NCBI RefSeq assembly: GCF_003182355.1
Contig: NZ_QGTW01000003.1
Coordinates: 1 to 64,000 of the forward strand
Direction of reading: 5' to 3'
DNA: 64,000 nucleotides
Origin: Cytobacillus oceanisediminis
Lineage (GTDB): Bacteria > Bacillota > Bacilli > Bacillales > Cytobacillaceae
Shown: positions 53,224-61,579 of the stretch, in pieces
Numbering within the stretch: the first letter of the stretch is position 1
How the letters are laid out: every line of letters begins with the position of its first letter
Notes under the pieces: model-generated
Told to the model about the DNA's origin: nothing
The model's database searches: none
What the model saw: only the letters and a program-made list of their open reading frames with translations
Made by a program: the position numbers and the translations under genes

Positions 53224-54636
53224 TTAATTGTTGTATTCCATTTCAAGGACAGGAAGCATAATCCTTACCGTTGTTCCCTTATTAACTTCACTTAATACAA
53301 TTAATTCGCCTTGATGGAGTTTCACAAGTTTTTCTGAGATAGCAAGCCCCAGGCCTGTACCTCCATCTGATCTCGTACGCCCTTTATTCACTCTATAAAA
53401 TCTTTGCTTGATTTTGTTTAAATGCTCTTCAGGAATGCCTATTCCAGTGTCTTCTATGTCGATCCAGCATTTTTCCTTAATTTGATATAAGCGGATTCTA
53501 ATCTCTCCTTTTTCTGTGTAACGAAGTGAGTTATCCATAATATTTTGGATAATCTGTTCAATTCTGCCTTCGTCTCCATTAATGATAATGTCGGGATCTA
53601 AATCATAATGAAGCTCAAGCCCTTTTTCCTGAATAAAAGGTTTGTATTTTTCTAAGGCATCTTCTATTAGCTGTGCAAGAGGCAGAGGCATTTTCTCCAG
53701 TTTGTATTCATCTGATTCAAGTTTGGACAAATCAAGCAAATCCCCGACAAGGCGTTCCATTCTTCCGGCCTCTCTATGAATGAGCCTTAAATAATTATTT
53801 CTTTCTTCATCTGATTGGACCATGTCAGACATAAGAGCATCGCTATAGCCTTTAACATAGCTGATGGGAGTTCTGAGCTCATGTGAAACATTTGCCAGAA
53901 AATCTCTTTTCCGTTCGTCCTCTTTTTGTATAGAAGAAGACATATGGTTAAAAGCATGGGCCAGCTGCCCAATCTCATCTTTAGAATCAATTGCCAGGTT
54001 CACGTCATAGTGTCCCTGGGATACGTGCTCTGCAGCATCCTTCATATCCAGCAGCGGCTTGGTAAGTTTTTTGACGAGTATAGTTCCCAAAACCATACTG
54101 ACCACTGTAAATATCATGGCTGCAATGAACCACAGATACGCAAAGCCTTGGGTTATTTCCGAAATCTTTGCAAGAGGCAAATATAAATAAAGAATGCCCT
54201 GGAGCCTATTTTCATCCAGCAGCGGGATGATCACACCCATGATTTTGCGGTCGAACCTTTCTTCATAGCCCAATTTTTGTACAGCATTGCCTTTAAGGAG
54301 CTCTTCCCGCTCTTCCTTCCCTATCAAAGTCTGATAATCTATTTCAAAAGGCAAACAGGCACTTAACTCCCTAGGATTGCTGACGATAAAAACTTCTGTT
54401 TCCGATTTGGAATTATACCAGTCAACTTTCTCCCTGAGATCATCTGTCAAAGGGCCGCCCTGGTACTCCAAAGCCAGGCGTTCCCCTTCAGCGAGCAGGG
54501 ACTCCTCAACATTTTCAACATAAATTTTTTCATAAAAAAGATAAGATAAAAAATAGGAATAAAGGATGGTAATTAAAATAGCAGCTGTTACAGTGAGCCA
54601 CATTTTTTTGGCGAGACTATTAGTCAGAAACCTCAT
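53224..54636 (-). CDS. HAMP-domain sensor histidine kinase
   Basis: A 470-residue membrane kinase. Two membrane helices (about 11-33 and 167-190) flank an extracytoplasmic sensor loop of ~130 residues; HAMP follows (KPLLDMKDAAEHVSQG). HisKA has DFLANVSHELRTPISYVKGY (phospho-His), and HATPase_c has N box QNIMDNSLRYTEKG and DTGIGIP, GGTGLGLAIS. It overlaps the response regulator gene by 4 bp, and the pair is flanked by lipoprotein genes, which suggests envelope sensing. Not assignable to a known Bacillus pair by eye. Confidence 0.93.
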   Translation of the reverse strand: MRFLTNSLAKKMWLTVTAAILITILYSYFLSYLFYEKIYVENVEESLLAEGERLALEYQGGPLTDDLREKVDWYNSKSETEVFIVSNPRELSACLPFEIDYQTLIGKEEREELLKGNAVQKLGYEERFDRKIMGVIIPLLDENRLQGILYLYLPLAKISEITQGFAYLWFIAAMIFTVVSMVLGTILVKKLTKPLLDMKDAAEHVSQGHYDVNLAIDSKDEIGQLAHAFNHMSSSIQKEDERKRDFLANVSHELRTPISYVKGYSDALMSDMVQSDEERNNYLRLIHREAGRMERLVGDLLDLSKLESDEYKLEKMPLPLAQLIEDALEKYKPFIQEKGLELHYDLDPDIIINGDEGRIEQIIQNIMDNSLRYTEKGEIRIRLYQIKEKCWIDIEDTGIGIPEEHLNKIKQRFYRVNKGRTRSDGGTGLGLAISEKLVKLHQGELIVLSEVNKGTTVRIMLPVLEMEYNN

Positions 54637-55313
54637 TCAATTGGTACCTCAAATTTATAGCCTACTCCCCAGACAGTCTGGATATAGTCGCCAACACCCA
54701 ATTTCATTCTTAATGTTTTTATATGTGTATCAACCGTTCTTAAACTGCCTGTGTAATCGATGCCCCATACCCGCTCTAGAAGCTGTTCCCTGCTTAATGC
54801 ATGGTTTTTATGTTCGATAAAAAACAGGAGAAGTTCAAATTCTTTCAGAGTCAGTGCAATCTTCTTTCCTTCTACTAATACTTTCCTCGCCTTCTTCTCA
54901 ACTGTAATTTTTCCAATTTGCAGAGAACCTGGTTCCATTTTTACCCCGCCTGTTCTCCGGAGAACAGCATTCATTCTGGCAATAAGTTCACCCGGACTGA
55001 AGGGTTTAACAATAAAATCATCGCCCCCTAGCTGAAGGGCCTTAACTTTATCCCATTCCTCTCCTTTAGCCGATAGAAAAATAATAGGTATATCGGATTT
55101 CTCCCTGATTCTTGAGCAGACCTCAAATCCATCTTCTTCTGGCATCATGATATCAAGAATGATTAAATCGATTGATGTATTTTCAAGAATGTTATACCCT
55201 TCACTTCCGTTTTCTGCTGTATAGCATTGAAACCCGGAATTCCCCAGGTACATTTCAATTAGATGCCTCATATCTGCTTCATCATCAATAATGAGGATGT
55301 TTAGCAAGCTCAT
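54633..55313 (-). CDS. OmpR-family response regulator
   Basis: A 226-residue regulator. Receiver: ILIIDDEADMRHLIE (acidic pair), LIILDIMMPEEDGFEV (phospho-Asp in LDIMMP), FLSAKGEEWDKV and IVKPFSPGELIAR (Lys). OmpR/PhoB winged helix at the C-terminus: LTLKEFELLLFFIEHKNHALSREQLLERVWG, VDTHIKTLRMKL, VWGVGYKFE. It overlaps the preceding lipoprotein gene by 4 bp and the kinase gene by 4 bp, so the three are translationally coupled. Confidence 0.94.
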   Translation of the reverse strand: MSLLNILIIDDEADMRHLIEMYLGNSGFQCYTAENGSEGYNILENTSIDLIILDIMMPEEDGFEVCSRIREKSDIPIIFLSAKGEEWDKVKALQLGGDDFIVKPFSPGELIARMNAVLRRTGGVKMEPGSLQIGKITVEKKARKVLVEGKKIALTLKEFELLLFFIEHKNHALSREQLLERVWGIDYTGSLRTVDTHIKTLRMKLGVGDYIQTVWGVGYKFEVPIE

Positions 55314-56290
55314 TTCATTCTCTCCCTTAAAACAATTTTGAAGGGTCCTTCCCCTACCTTTATCGTTTTCAGCGATTTTAAATTTTGAGGGTCCAGGATA
55401 TGGACATCATTGCTGTCATATCCGGCAACCAATAATTTCCCTTCAGCAATAGCCATTTCAAAAGGATTGGCTGCGATTGAAACAGAAGCAGCCAACTCAC
55501 CTGATTCTTTTATTTTATATAACATGTTTGACCCATGGCTTAAAACATATACATGGCTATCTTTTTCAAGAAAATTGATCGGCATGGACGGAGCCGGGAT
55601 CGTCTTTTTTAAATCTCCGGTCTCCGAATCATAAACATGGATATCCTGTTCAATCTCTATTCCTTCCCCATGGCCTCCAATCCATAGTTCATTGCTTTCT
55701 TCATTTAGCCAGGCGCCGGCAGCAGATGGATGCGTAATGAATTCGTCTGTTTTCTCTTTCGTTTGCAGATCGATCACAGCCAGTTTTTCATGATTGAAGC
55801 TGAGCACATATAACTTTTTGGCTTTCCTTGACTCAAGGATTGTAAGCGGATTGCTTTCAGTCTCAATCTGCTTAAGTTCTTTCCCTTTTATATTAAAAAA
55901 ACGTATTTTATTCAGATCCTGGTCGACCAGAGCGACTTCAGTCTTGTCCTCAAGCAATTTTCCGTTTACAATCCCGGTTCCCGTTTCCCAGCTGCCAATC
56001 TTTTTCCCTTCTTTTAAGGAATATAAATCAGCCGTCTCCAGCTGATTCCCGTAAAAGAGAATCGTATCCCTGTCAGGCAGGATTAGTGCCCCTGTATAAG
56101 GCTTTTCCATTTTCCATTCCTCTGCAAGAGCCAGCTTTTTTAAGTCCACAAACGAAACTGTCATATCCTTTAAATTGATAGTAGCGGCAAAAGAAATATC
56201 TTCCGGTAGGGAGGGCTGCCTCTTTTCTGTACAAGAAGAAAGAAGGATGGTTATCAAAATCAATCCGAAAAACCAATATTTTTTAAACAT
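55310..56290 (-). CDS. YncE-like beta-propeller lipoprotein
   Basis: A 326-residue lipoprotein: signal MFKKYWFFGLILITILLSS with lipobox LLSSC. The mature chain shows repeated beta-propeller blades with a WD40/YVTN-like pattern (KKLYVLSFNHEKLAVIDLQTK, ESNELWIGGHGEGIEI, GKLLVAGYDSNDVHILDP). No enzyme motif is visible. It is co-transcribed with the response regulator and kinase. It may be a ligand-binding input or a target of the system. Confidence 0.85.
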   Translation of the reverse strand: MFKKYWFFGLILITILLSSCTEKRQPSLPEDISFAATINLKDMTVSFVDLKKLALAEEWKMEKPYTGALILPDRDTILFYGNQLETADLYSLKEGKKIGSWETGTGIVNGKLLEDKTEVALVDQDLNKIRFFNIKGKELKQIETESNPLTILESRKAKKLYVLSFNHEKLAVIDLQTKEKTDEFITHPSAAGAWLNEESNELWIGGHGEGIEIEQDIHVYDSETGDLKKTIPAPSMPINFLEKDSHVYVLSHGSNMLYKIKESGELAASVSIAANPFEMAIAEGKLLVAGYDSNDVHILDPQNLKSLKTIKVGEGPFKIVLRERMK

Positions 56291-56453
56291 ACCATTTTCT
56301 CCTTAAGACAATCTTAACTTCATCATACATTAATTTTGTGTGATAAATGTGAAAGGACTTTGAATCTTGCACGAAAAGCTAATGATTACGGTTTTGCCAA
56401 AATTTTTGACTAAAACCATACAGCAATTAAAATGAAAGGAACCCTTACTTATA

Positions 56454-56485
56454 AAAAAATAGGAAGCTTCCCACTTCCTATTTCA
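56454..56485 (-). terminator. Terminator of small gene
   Basis: Minus strand AAATAGGAAG/CTTCCTATTT with TTTT tail; overlaps the gene's stop codon. Confidence 0.85.
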
Positions 56486-56753
56486 TACGTTCAAGCATCT
56501 CAATATGTAATTTAATGAGGGAATTTTTATCAGCAGCGTCCAAATTTGAACCTGTTACTCTTTTTACTGCAAGGAAAAACTTTTCATAAAGCGGTTTACG
56601 GACTCTCGGATGGGAATTTTCATCCTTTAGTTCTCTTTCGATCGCTTCTTTCAACACGGCTTCTGCATCTTCATCTCCAGCAAGTTTCCGATTATTCCAG
56701 AGTTTTCTATATTCATTAAGTAAATGAGTAAAATTCAGCTCCATTTTATGCAC
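56478..56753 (-). CDS. Small helical protein, unknown
   Basis: A 91-residue (or 88) soluble, highly charged helical protein (LLNEYRKLWNNRKLAGDEDA, AVLKEAIERELKDENSHPRV). No family recognised. GTG 56753 and ATG 56744 are both possible; GGAAGGG is 4 nt from the GTG and 13 nt from the ATG, so GTG is slightly favoured. It has its own terminator and is convergent with nothing nearby. Confidence 0.65.
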   Translation of the reverse strand: MHKMELNFTHLLNEYRKLWNNRKLAGDEDAEAVLKEAIERELKDENSHPRVRKPLYEKFFLAVKRVTGSNLDAADKNSLIKLHIEMLERMK

Positions 56754-56862
56754 ACATCCCTTCCAATCCAGGAAATATTATTGATCTATAAATGTATTTT
56801 TACATAAATAAATTTGCAAATGCAAAAAATATAGCTAATATGCTAGAAAGGAGAATGAATGT

Positions 56863-57105
56863 ATGAGTTCACCTTACCGGTGCCCAAACTGTAAAACGAA
56901 CAGAAGCCGATTTAATATCATTCAGCAGATTCCACAATCGATCAAGATGGATCCCCTGACAGGGCAGGTGCTCGAGGAGTACAGCAGTGAACAGCTATCC
57001 CCTTTTCACATGCCATATAAGGGCCCTGATAAAAGGGTTCAATGCGCTGCCTGCGGACTAGTAGAAGATGAACGGACATTTGTTAAATTTGGTGAGAAGC
57101 AATAA
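56863..57105 (+). CDS. Small zinc-ribbon protein
   Basis: An 80-residue protein with CPNCK near the N-terminus (Cys 7 and 10) and CAACG (Cys 61 and 64), a CxxC...CxxC zinc ribbon with a ~50-residue insert. Opening SSPYRCPNCKTNRSRFNIIQ. No family name is recalled; similar proteins occur across Bacilli. Possibly RNA- or ribosome-associated, but that is a guess. Ribosome site AAAGGAG lies 8 nt before ATG 56863. Confidence 0.75.
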   Translation: MSSPYRCPNCKTNRSRFNIIQQIPQSIKMDPLTGQVLEEYSSEQLSPFHMPYKGPDKRVQCAACGLVEDERTFVKFGEKQ

Positions 57106-57130
57106 AAAAGCTCGCACTTTTCAGAATACT

Positions 57131-57176
57131 AATAAATAAAAGCTTGAGATTTTGTCTCAAGCTTTTATTTATTTGA
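57131..57176. terminator. Bidirectional terminator
   Basis: 19-bp stem AATAAATAAAAGCTTGAGA/TCTCAAGCTTTTATTTATT with a TTTTG loop, between convergent genes at 56863 and 57165. Confidence 0.95.
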
Positions 57177-58001
57177 GATGAGATCGTTCTCCTGCAAAAA
57201 CCGTTCATTATCCACTTTCCATGAGTCAGCTGGGGAGAAACGGACCAAGTACATGCTGCCTCGAAAATGCTGCCTGCCCTGATCTTTTATAAACCAATCT
57301 ATTTCTACTGGTATTTCGAGGCTTACTTCCTCTGTTAAATCTTCAGCAGGAAAAACTGGCATTGCGCTTAGTCTGACATTCTCTATTTTGGGCAGCAATT
57401 TGTTCCAATTTAGTGTTTGAAGGGATATTAGTTTTACTATCTTAGGATCTTGCTGCTTCAAACCTGCGATAAATGCACTGATTACATCATAAGGGTTTGC
57501 ACCATGAAGATAGTCTTCCAGCTTCCCGGCTGCTTTTAAAATCATCAATTTATGCGATAAGTCCATAAAATTCGTACGGTGTGTTGTACTGCCATAAAAG
57601 TGTATACAAAAGTGGCCTCGGAAGTTATTTTTTAGTGCACCTCCCCCATGAGGCATTCCATGCATGGAAGCAGCAATCCATTGATCACCATGGATAACAA
57701 TAATGGCGCGCCTCTTCCAGCTCCATTTTCCTCCATAAATGCTTTTCATAATCTTCGTTTCTTTGGCAGTTAATGGCTGCACATCAGCATGATGGCTCCC
57801 TGCTCTCCTTTGGACTTTAAATTTTTTGCCTGTTTCAACATCCAGAACCGTAAATTTGCTGAATTTCGGCAGAATTCCATTAACCTTTTCCCAGGGAAGC
57901 ATTTCAATTTGAAAGCTTACCCCCTCTTCCTCTGCAAACACAGATGAACCATACGCAGATAGGATAATGATGGCCAACACTATTGCTTTAAAAGTTTTCA
58001 T
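57165..58001 (-). CDS. Exported protein with a conserved GHFCIHF segment, unknown
   Basis: A 278-residue secreted or anchored protein: signal peptide about 1-24 (KTFKAIVLAIIILSAYGSSVFA). Residues ~70-145 hold RRAGSHHADVQPLTAKETKI, SWKRRAIIVIHGDQWIAASMHGMPHG and GHFCIHFYGSTTHRT, a His/Cys-rich block I have seen in uncharacterised Firmicute secreted proteins with peptidoglycan-binding repeats. The Cys and His residues could form a hydrolase or transpeptidase-like site, but this is only a guess. The C-terminal half is less regular (WFIKDQGRQHFRGSMYLVRF). ATG 58001 is preferred over GTG 58010. Confidence 0.75.
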   Translation of the reverse strand: MKTFKAIVLAIIILSAYGSSVFAEEEGVSFQIEMLPWEKVNGILPKFSKFTVLDVETGKKFKVQRRAGSHHADVQPLTAKETKIMKSIYGGKWSWKRRAIIVIHGDQWIAASMHGMPHGGGALKNNFRGHFCIHFYGSTTHRTNFMDLSHKLMILKAAGKLEDYLHGANPYDVISAFIAGLKQQDPKIVKLISLQTLNWNKLLPKIENVRLSAMPVFPAEDLTEEVSLEIPVEIDWFIKDQGRQHFRGSMYLVRFSPADSWKVDNERFLQENDLISNK

Positions 58002-58130
58002 TAGCTCCACTCATTTTTATTTTTTTAAGCTCAGCTTTATATAAAGAAGTTTCCCAAAATCCTGCTAACTTCATTCATTGAACCGAAAAAAATCGTACCT
58101 GAACCAGATACGATTGAATAGTTAATATTA
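58002..58130. other. Short intergenic region beside MITE copy 9
   Basis: Contains a partial TTCATTCATTG run and the left target duplication TAATATTA at 58123-58130. No gene. Confidence 0.4.
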
Positions 58131-58370
58131 GGCTCTGTTAACTTTACCTGTTGATTTCCGCTCAAGAAGCTCATAGAACGCGGGCGATCCGGGAGCCTCC
58201 TCAAGCATTAAGCCTGTGGGGTCTCCCTTGGACCCGCACTCCCGCAGGACATTGAATAAGCTTCCTCCAATAAACACCGCACGAGGAAAATGCGAATGCT
58301 TCTTCGAAGAATTCGGACCTTCCGCTCCAATCAGCAAAGTATAAACTCAACATTGAGCTTTAAAGCAGCC
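58131..58370 (+). mobile_element. MITE-like element, copy 9 (240 bp)
   Basis: Starts GGCTCTGTTAACTTTACC and ends GAGCTTTAAAGCAGCC. Target duplications TAATATTA (58123-58130) and TAATGTTA (58371-58378) match at 7 of 8. The right end of the element provides the last codons and the stop of the DUF2085 gene on the minus strand. Confidence 0.85.
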
Positions 58371-58746
58371 TAATGTTAAAAATAAATTGCACCAAATTAA
58401 CAGCAAGCGAAATGATAATGATTGACATACCCACTCCGCTTAGTAACCCTGTTAGGCTTCTAACAAGGTTATTGCTGACTCTCCACTTTTTAATCTGGGT
58501 AAAACCATCCAGAAGCATCGGGATATTGAGGAGAATTCCTCCAATAATGAATGCTGGAGAAGAAAATGCTTCCGCATAAAAGGCAAACGGTATGATTGCC
58601 GTATAGCCGGCCAGTATAAACATGCACCGATAACAAATTGGAAATTGCCTTCCCCGGAAATGCATGGACCTTTCAGGTTTCCGATGGCAGGGCATGAATT
58701 TTAGGAATAGCATATCTTTAAAAAATTCTTTAATCAATTTCCGCAC
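58360..58746 (-). CDS. DUF2085 membrane protein with a MITE-derived C-terminus
   Basis: A 128-residue membrane protein with three helices. MPCHRKPERSMHFRGRQFPICYRC is the DUF2085 signature (conserved Cys, His and CYRC). Family function unknown. The last three codons and the TAA stop lie in the terminal inverted repeat of MITE copy 9, so the native C-terminus was replaced by insertion. It overlaps the preceding gene by 13 bp, which suggests coupled translation. Confidence 0.85.
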   Translation of the reverse strand: MRKLIKEFFKDMLFLKFMPCHRKPERSMHFRGRQFPICYRCMFILAGYTAIIPFAFYAEAFSSPAFIIGGILLNIPMLLDGFTQIKKWRVSNNLVRSLTGLLSGVGMSIIIISLAVNLVQFIFNIRLL

Positions 58747-59048
58747 CCCGGCGTGCAGTCACAGTCAGTGGAATCACAATCAAGTAGGCTGCTGCCTTTG
58801 CTTTTCCCTGAATGAAAGCTTGCAGGGCAATCCAAATAACTAAAGGAGAATTCACAGCAATCATCATCCTTGCCTTTTTTCTCTTTATTACGCTTCCTGT
58901 AATAGTAAACAACATATACAATCAAAGCCATTCCTATAAGTAAAAGCAATCCGCTAATAGCATATTCATTTCCCGCTTCTGATAAAGACAATCCAACCAT
59001 TCCTGCCATCAGCAGTATTAACCCTGCAGCCAATCCTATAAAAACCAT
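58734..59048 (-). CDS. Two-helix membrane protein with Cys-rich tail
   Basis: A 104-residue protein. Two membrane helices (about 3-25 and 33-49) are followed by a basic linker (YYRKRNKEKKGKDDD) and a Cys-rich C-terminus (DDCCEFSFSYLDCP, SLLDCDSTDCDCTPGCGN, 8 Cys in 42 residues). It looks like a metal- or disulfide-binding tail. No family recognised. The last 13 bp overlap the DUF2085 gene, whose DUF2085 part also has paired Cys residues, so the two products may work together. Confidence 0.65.
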   Translation of the reverse strand: MVFIGLAAGLILLMAGMVGLSLSEAGNEYAISGLLLLIGMALIVYVVYYYRKRNKEKKGKDDDCCEFSFSYLDCPASFHSGKSKGSSLLDCDSTDCDCTPGCGN

Positions 59049-59116
59049 AGCACTCCCCAGCCTATCCTTTTTCTACATTTTACCATGATTTCAAAGCGTA
59101 AATTTAAATCTTTCAA

Positions 59117-59153
59117 ACGAAAAAACCGGCCAATTTGCATAAGGCCGGTTTTC
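59117..59153 (-). terminator. Terminator of small gene
   Basis: Minus strand AAAACCGGCC/GGCCGGTTTT followed by TTCG; strong stem. Confidence 0.88.
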
Positions 59154-59318
59154 TTAGTCTTTTACTGTTTCTTTTGCTTTGTCTATAGCAATTGGAATGG
59201 CTCTTCCATCTTCATATCCGTCTTCAAGCAAGGCGTTTGCAATTTCAATTGCTTTGTCACGGACCTCTGGATCTAGATTTTTCATTGCTGCCGGGTAATC
59301 ATTCTTGGACCATGGCAT
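59154..59318 (-). CDS. YdaT-N-like small protein
   Basis: A 54-residue protein starting MPWSKNDYPAAMKNLDPEVR and ending RAIPIAIDKAKETVKD. This is the N-terminal block of the YdaT/DUF2188 type known in Bacillus, here as a stand-alone protein; function unknown. The start is ATG 59318 with AAAGGAGATGG upstream; the longer frame is discarded. Strong terminator downstream. Confidence 0.75.
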   Translation of the reverse strand: MPWSKNDYPAAMKNLDPEVRDKAIEIANALLEDGYEDGRAIPIAIDKAKETVKD

Positions 59319-59399
59319 CTTAACCATCTCCTTTATCATATTTAATGAAAGTATACCCGGATGCTTTTTCGATAAACAAAGAGCAAGAAAAGTCCAGCT

Positions 59400-60332
59400 T
59401 TAAAGGCTTTCCGTTGCCTTTTTCTCAAGTGCAAGAAGCTGCTGTTCGATTATGTCCCAATCCAAATTTTCTCCAATGAAGACTATATTCAGCGGCATAT
59501 TGATATTTTCCTGCATATACAGGGGCATACCATAAGAGAACTGAAATAAAAAAGGATAGTGTGATGGATGCAATTTTAAGTATCCTTTAATTCTGTAGAC
59601 TGTATCAGGAAGGCTTTTAAGAAAGTCTTCAAAGTCAGACTGGTTCACAGGATTTTGAAACTGGTAAACATATGTGCTTAACTTTAAATCCGAAAAAACA
59701 TGCGAATGGGCTGAATCTTTCTTCTCCCCCGGGGACATCCCTCTGATCTGCTTCATAGCGACCTTGGAGTATGATGTTAATATATTAAATGCATGGCTGT
59801 TTAAAGCTTGTATCTCCATTGTGAGCAGGGCTTGTTCTGCTTCTGTGAGCGCATCAGCCTTATTTAAAACAATTAAGTCTGCATGCCTGACTTGCTCAAT
59901 TAATAGCTGCTGTACCTGTGGACTTAACGACTTTCGATTAAGCCATCTTGGACCGTCTACTACAGATATAATCCCCTTTACAATCATGCGGTCTGCAAAA
60001 AGCGGTGAAAGTATGCTATCGAGAACTTCAACCGGATGCGCAGCCCCTGTTGTTTCAATGTAAATGACTTCCGGTTTTTCAACTGTAAGAAGTTCCTGAA
60101 GCTGTGCCTCCAGCTTATCTGAAATCGTACAGCATATGCAGCCGTCAAGAAGCTCCTTCAGCGGAACATCTTCATCCACCGAGTCTGAGTCAATTGATAC
60201 TTTCCCGAGCTCGTTCATCATGACTGCAACTTTTCTGCCTTGTTTTTTTTCATCTTCCAGCAGCTGTTTAAGCAGTGTGGTTTTTCCGCTTCCCAGAAAA
60301 CCGGATAGTATAAATATTTCTGTTTTATTCAT
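59400..60332 (-). CDS. COG0523/G3E-family GTPase (CobW/YciC-like metallochaperone)
   Basis: A 310-residue G3E GTPase. Walker A LSGFLGSGKTTLLKQLL, metal motif GCICCTI (CxCC), ETTGAAHP, and NKAD for guanine. The C-terminal CobW_C domain starts around 210. The family delivers zinc or other metals to target enzymes, often under zinc shortage. The start is ATG 60332, with AAGGGGAAAAAC upstream. It overlaps the preceding hypothetical gene by 8 bp, so the two are coupled. No Zur box was seen in the short upstream sequence examined. Confidence 0.92.
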   Translation of the reverse strand: MNKTEIFILSGFLGSGKTTLLKQLLEDEKKQGRKVAVMMNELGKVSIDSDSVDEDVPLKELLDGCICCTISDKLEAQLQELLTVEKPEVIYIETTGAAHPVEVLDSILSPLFADRMIVKGIISVVDGPRWLNRKSLSPQVQQLLIEQVRHADLIVLNKADALTEAEQALLTMEIQALNSHAFNILTSYSKVAMKQIRGMSPGEKKDSAHSHVFSDLKLSTYVYQFQNPVNQSDFEDFLKSLPDTVYRIKGYLKLHPSHYPFLFQFSYGMPLYMQENINMPLNIVFIGENLDWDIIEQQLLALEKKATESL

Positions 60333-60726
60333 GTTTTTCCCCTTCTTCACGTTCTGACAGCATTTCTTCAATCATAACTTTCATTTTTTTCTCGATCGAA
60401 TCCATAGTTAAATCTGTTAAATATCCTACCGGCTGAAACATTTCCTGCTTACATTTCCAAATAGGAATGTAGGCGTTTGGAAAATAATCTTCTTCCGTCT
60501 CGATCCCAACTTCCAGAGAAGATTCATAATCAAATGTAAAAACATCATTATTGGCAGCACTTCTTCCTTTAATGCTCCTTACTAGATCTACAACAAGATA
60601 TTCGTTTACAGTTTGGAAGTCTTGTTTATACTTATTATGAAGTTTTTTCGCCAGCTTTTCACATTCTTCTTCTATATAGGCTATCTTATCCCGTGTTTGG
60701 TCATGAAGATCTACTATTTGTTTCAA
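60325..60726 (-). CDS. Hypothetical protein coupled to the G3E GTPase
   Basis: A 133-residue soluble protein: an N-terminal coiled-coil-like helix (DKIAYIEEECEKLAKKLHNKY), a strand-rich middle (FTFDYESSLEVGIETEEDYF, FPNAYIPIWKC) and a charged C-terminal helix. No family recognised. It shares 8 bp with the GTPase start, so it probably is translated with it. It may be a partner or client of the metallochaperone, but there is no direct evidence. Confidence 0.65.
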   Translation of the reverse strand: MKQIVDLHDQTRDKIAYIEEECEKLAKKLHNKYKQDFQTVNEYLVVDLVRSIKGRSAANNDVFTFDYESSLEVGIETEEDYFPNAYIPIWKCKQEMFQPVGYLTDLTMDSIEKKMKVMIEEMLSEREEGEKHE

Positions 60727-60842
60727 AGGATCACCTCTTTATAGCTATCCTGTCTAATGAGACATTTTATATGATTTTATCAGTACGTACAAACCATAAG
60801 GCATATTTGTTATAATCACCTTATTAAGGATGGTGTATTGAA

Positions 60843-61457
60843 ATGCTGGAAAATACCGGAGAAAGAATTATTCCAGAGGAATTGCCGATAACGAATGGCA
60901 TGCTGCTCGAACATTTGGCACGTTATTATTTTTCCCTCTACTACGCAAAAGGAAGAGTCCTCGATATTGCCTGCGGTACGGGTTATGGCTCTAAGATTAT
61001 GGCTAAATCGAAAAAGGAAGAAATACATGAAATTATTGCTGTGGATATTGATGAAGAAACATTGAAATATGCCAGGCACCACCATTATCATCCTCATGTC
61101 AAATATGTGAAAGCAGACGCAGCAGATGAGAAACTATTTGAAGATCTTGGGCTTTTTGATGTTATAACAAGTTTCGAAACCATTGAACATCTTGAAACTG
61201 AAGAAGCATTCCTTGATAATCTTTTTAAAATGCTGAAGCCTGGAGGTATCCTTATTTTGTCCACTCCTTTCGGAGCAGGCAGGGGCAAGCCAACCAGGGA
61301 ACCTTTTCATATTCACCAGCTGACCGAAGAGGAATTTATTGAGCTGTTTGAACCGTATGGGGACACGGAATTTTATTATCAGCGAAGTGTTCTTATTGAA
61401 CCTAAAAGAGAAGGTAAACATTATCCGATAGGTATTGCTGTTTGCAGAAAAAGATAA
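60843..61457 (+). CDS. Class I SAM-dependent methyltransferase
   Basis: A 204-residue methyltransferase. Motif I VLDIACGTGYGSKIMA (SAM loop), motif II IAVDIDEETLKYA, motif III VKADAADEKLF and LFDVITSFETIEHL, then GGILILSTPFGAG. The N-terminal TGERIIPEELPITNGMLLEHLARY is typical of the Methyltransf_11/25-like group in Bacilli. The substrate is unknown. Start ATG 60843. Confidence 0.9.
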   Translation: MLENTGERIIPEELPITNGMLLEHLARYYFSLYYAKGRVLDIACGTGYGSKIMAKSKKEEIHEIIAVDIDEETLKYARHHHYHPHVKYVKADAADEKLFEDLGLFDVITSFETIEHLETEEAFLDNLFKMLKPGGILILSTPFGAGRGKPTREPFHIHQLTEEEFIELFEPYGDTEFYYQRSVLIEPKREGKHYPIGIAVCRKR

Positions 61458-61579
61458 AGAGGAGCCTGCAAGCTCCCCTTTAGCCTGTTTGTCAAACAGA
61501 CCTCCCTCATCTTTTTGTATATAAACTTGTCGGAATCCGTTTTTTCGTCTATTAATGCCACCTTTTATTTCTTTTTTCG

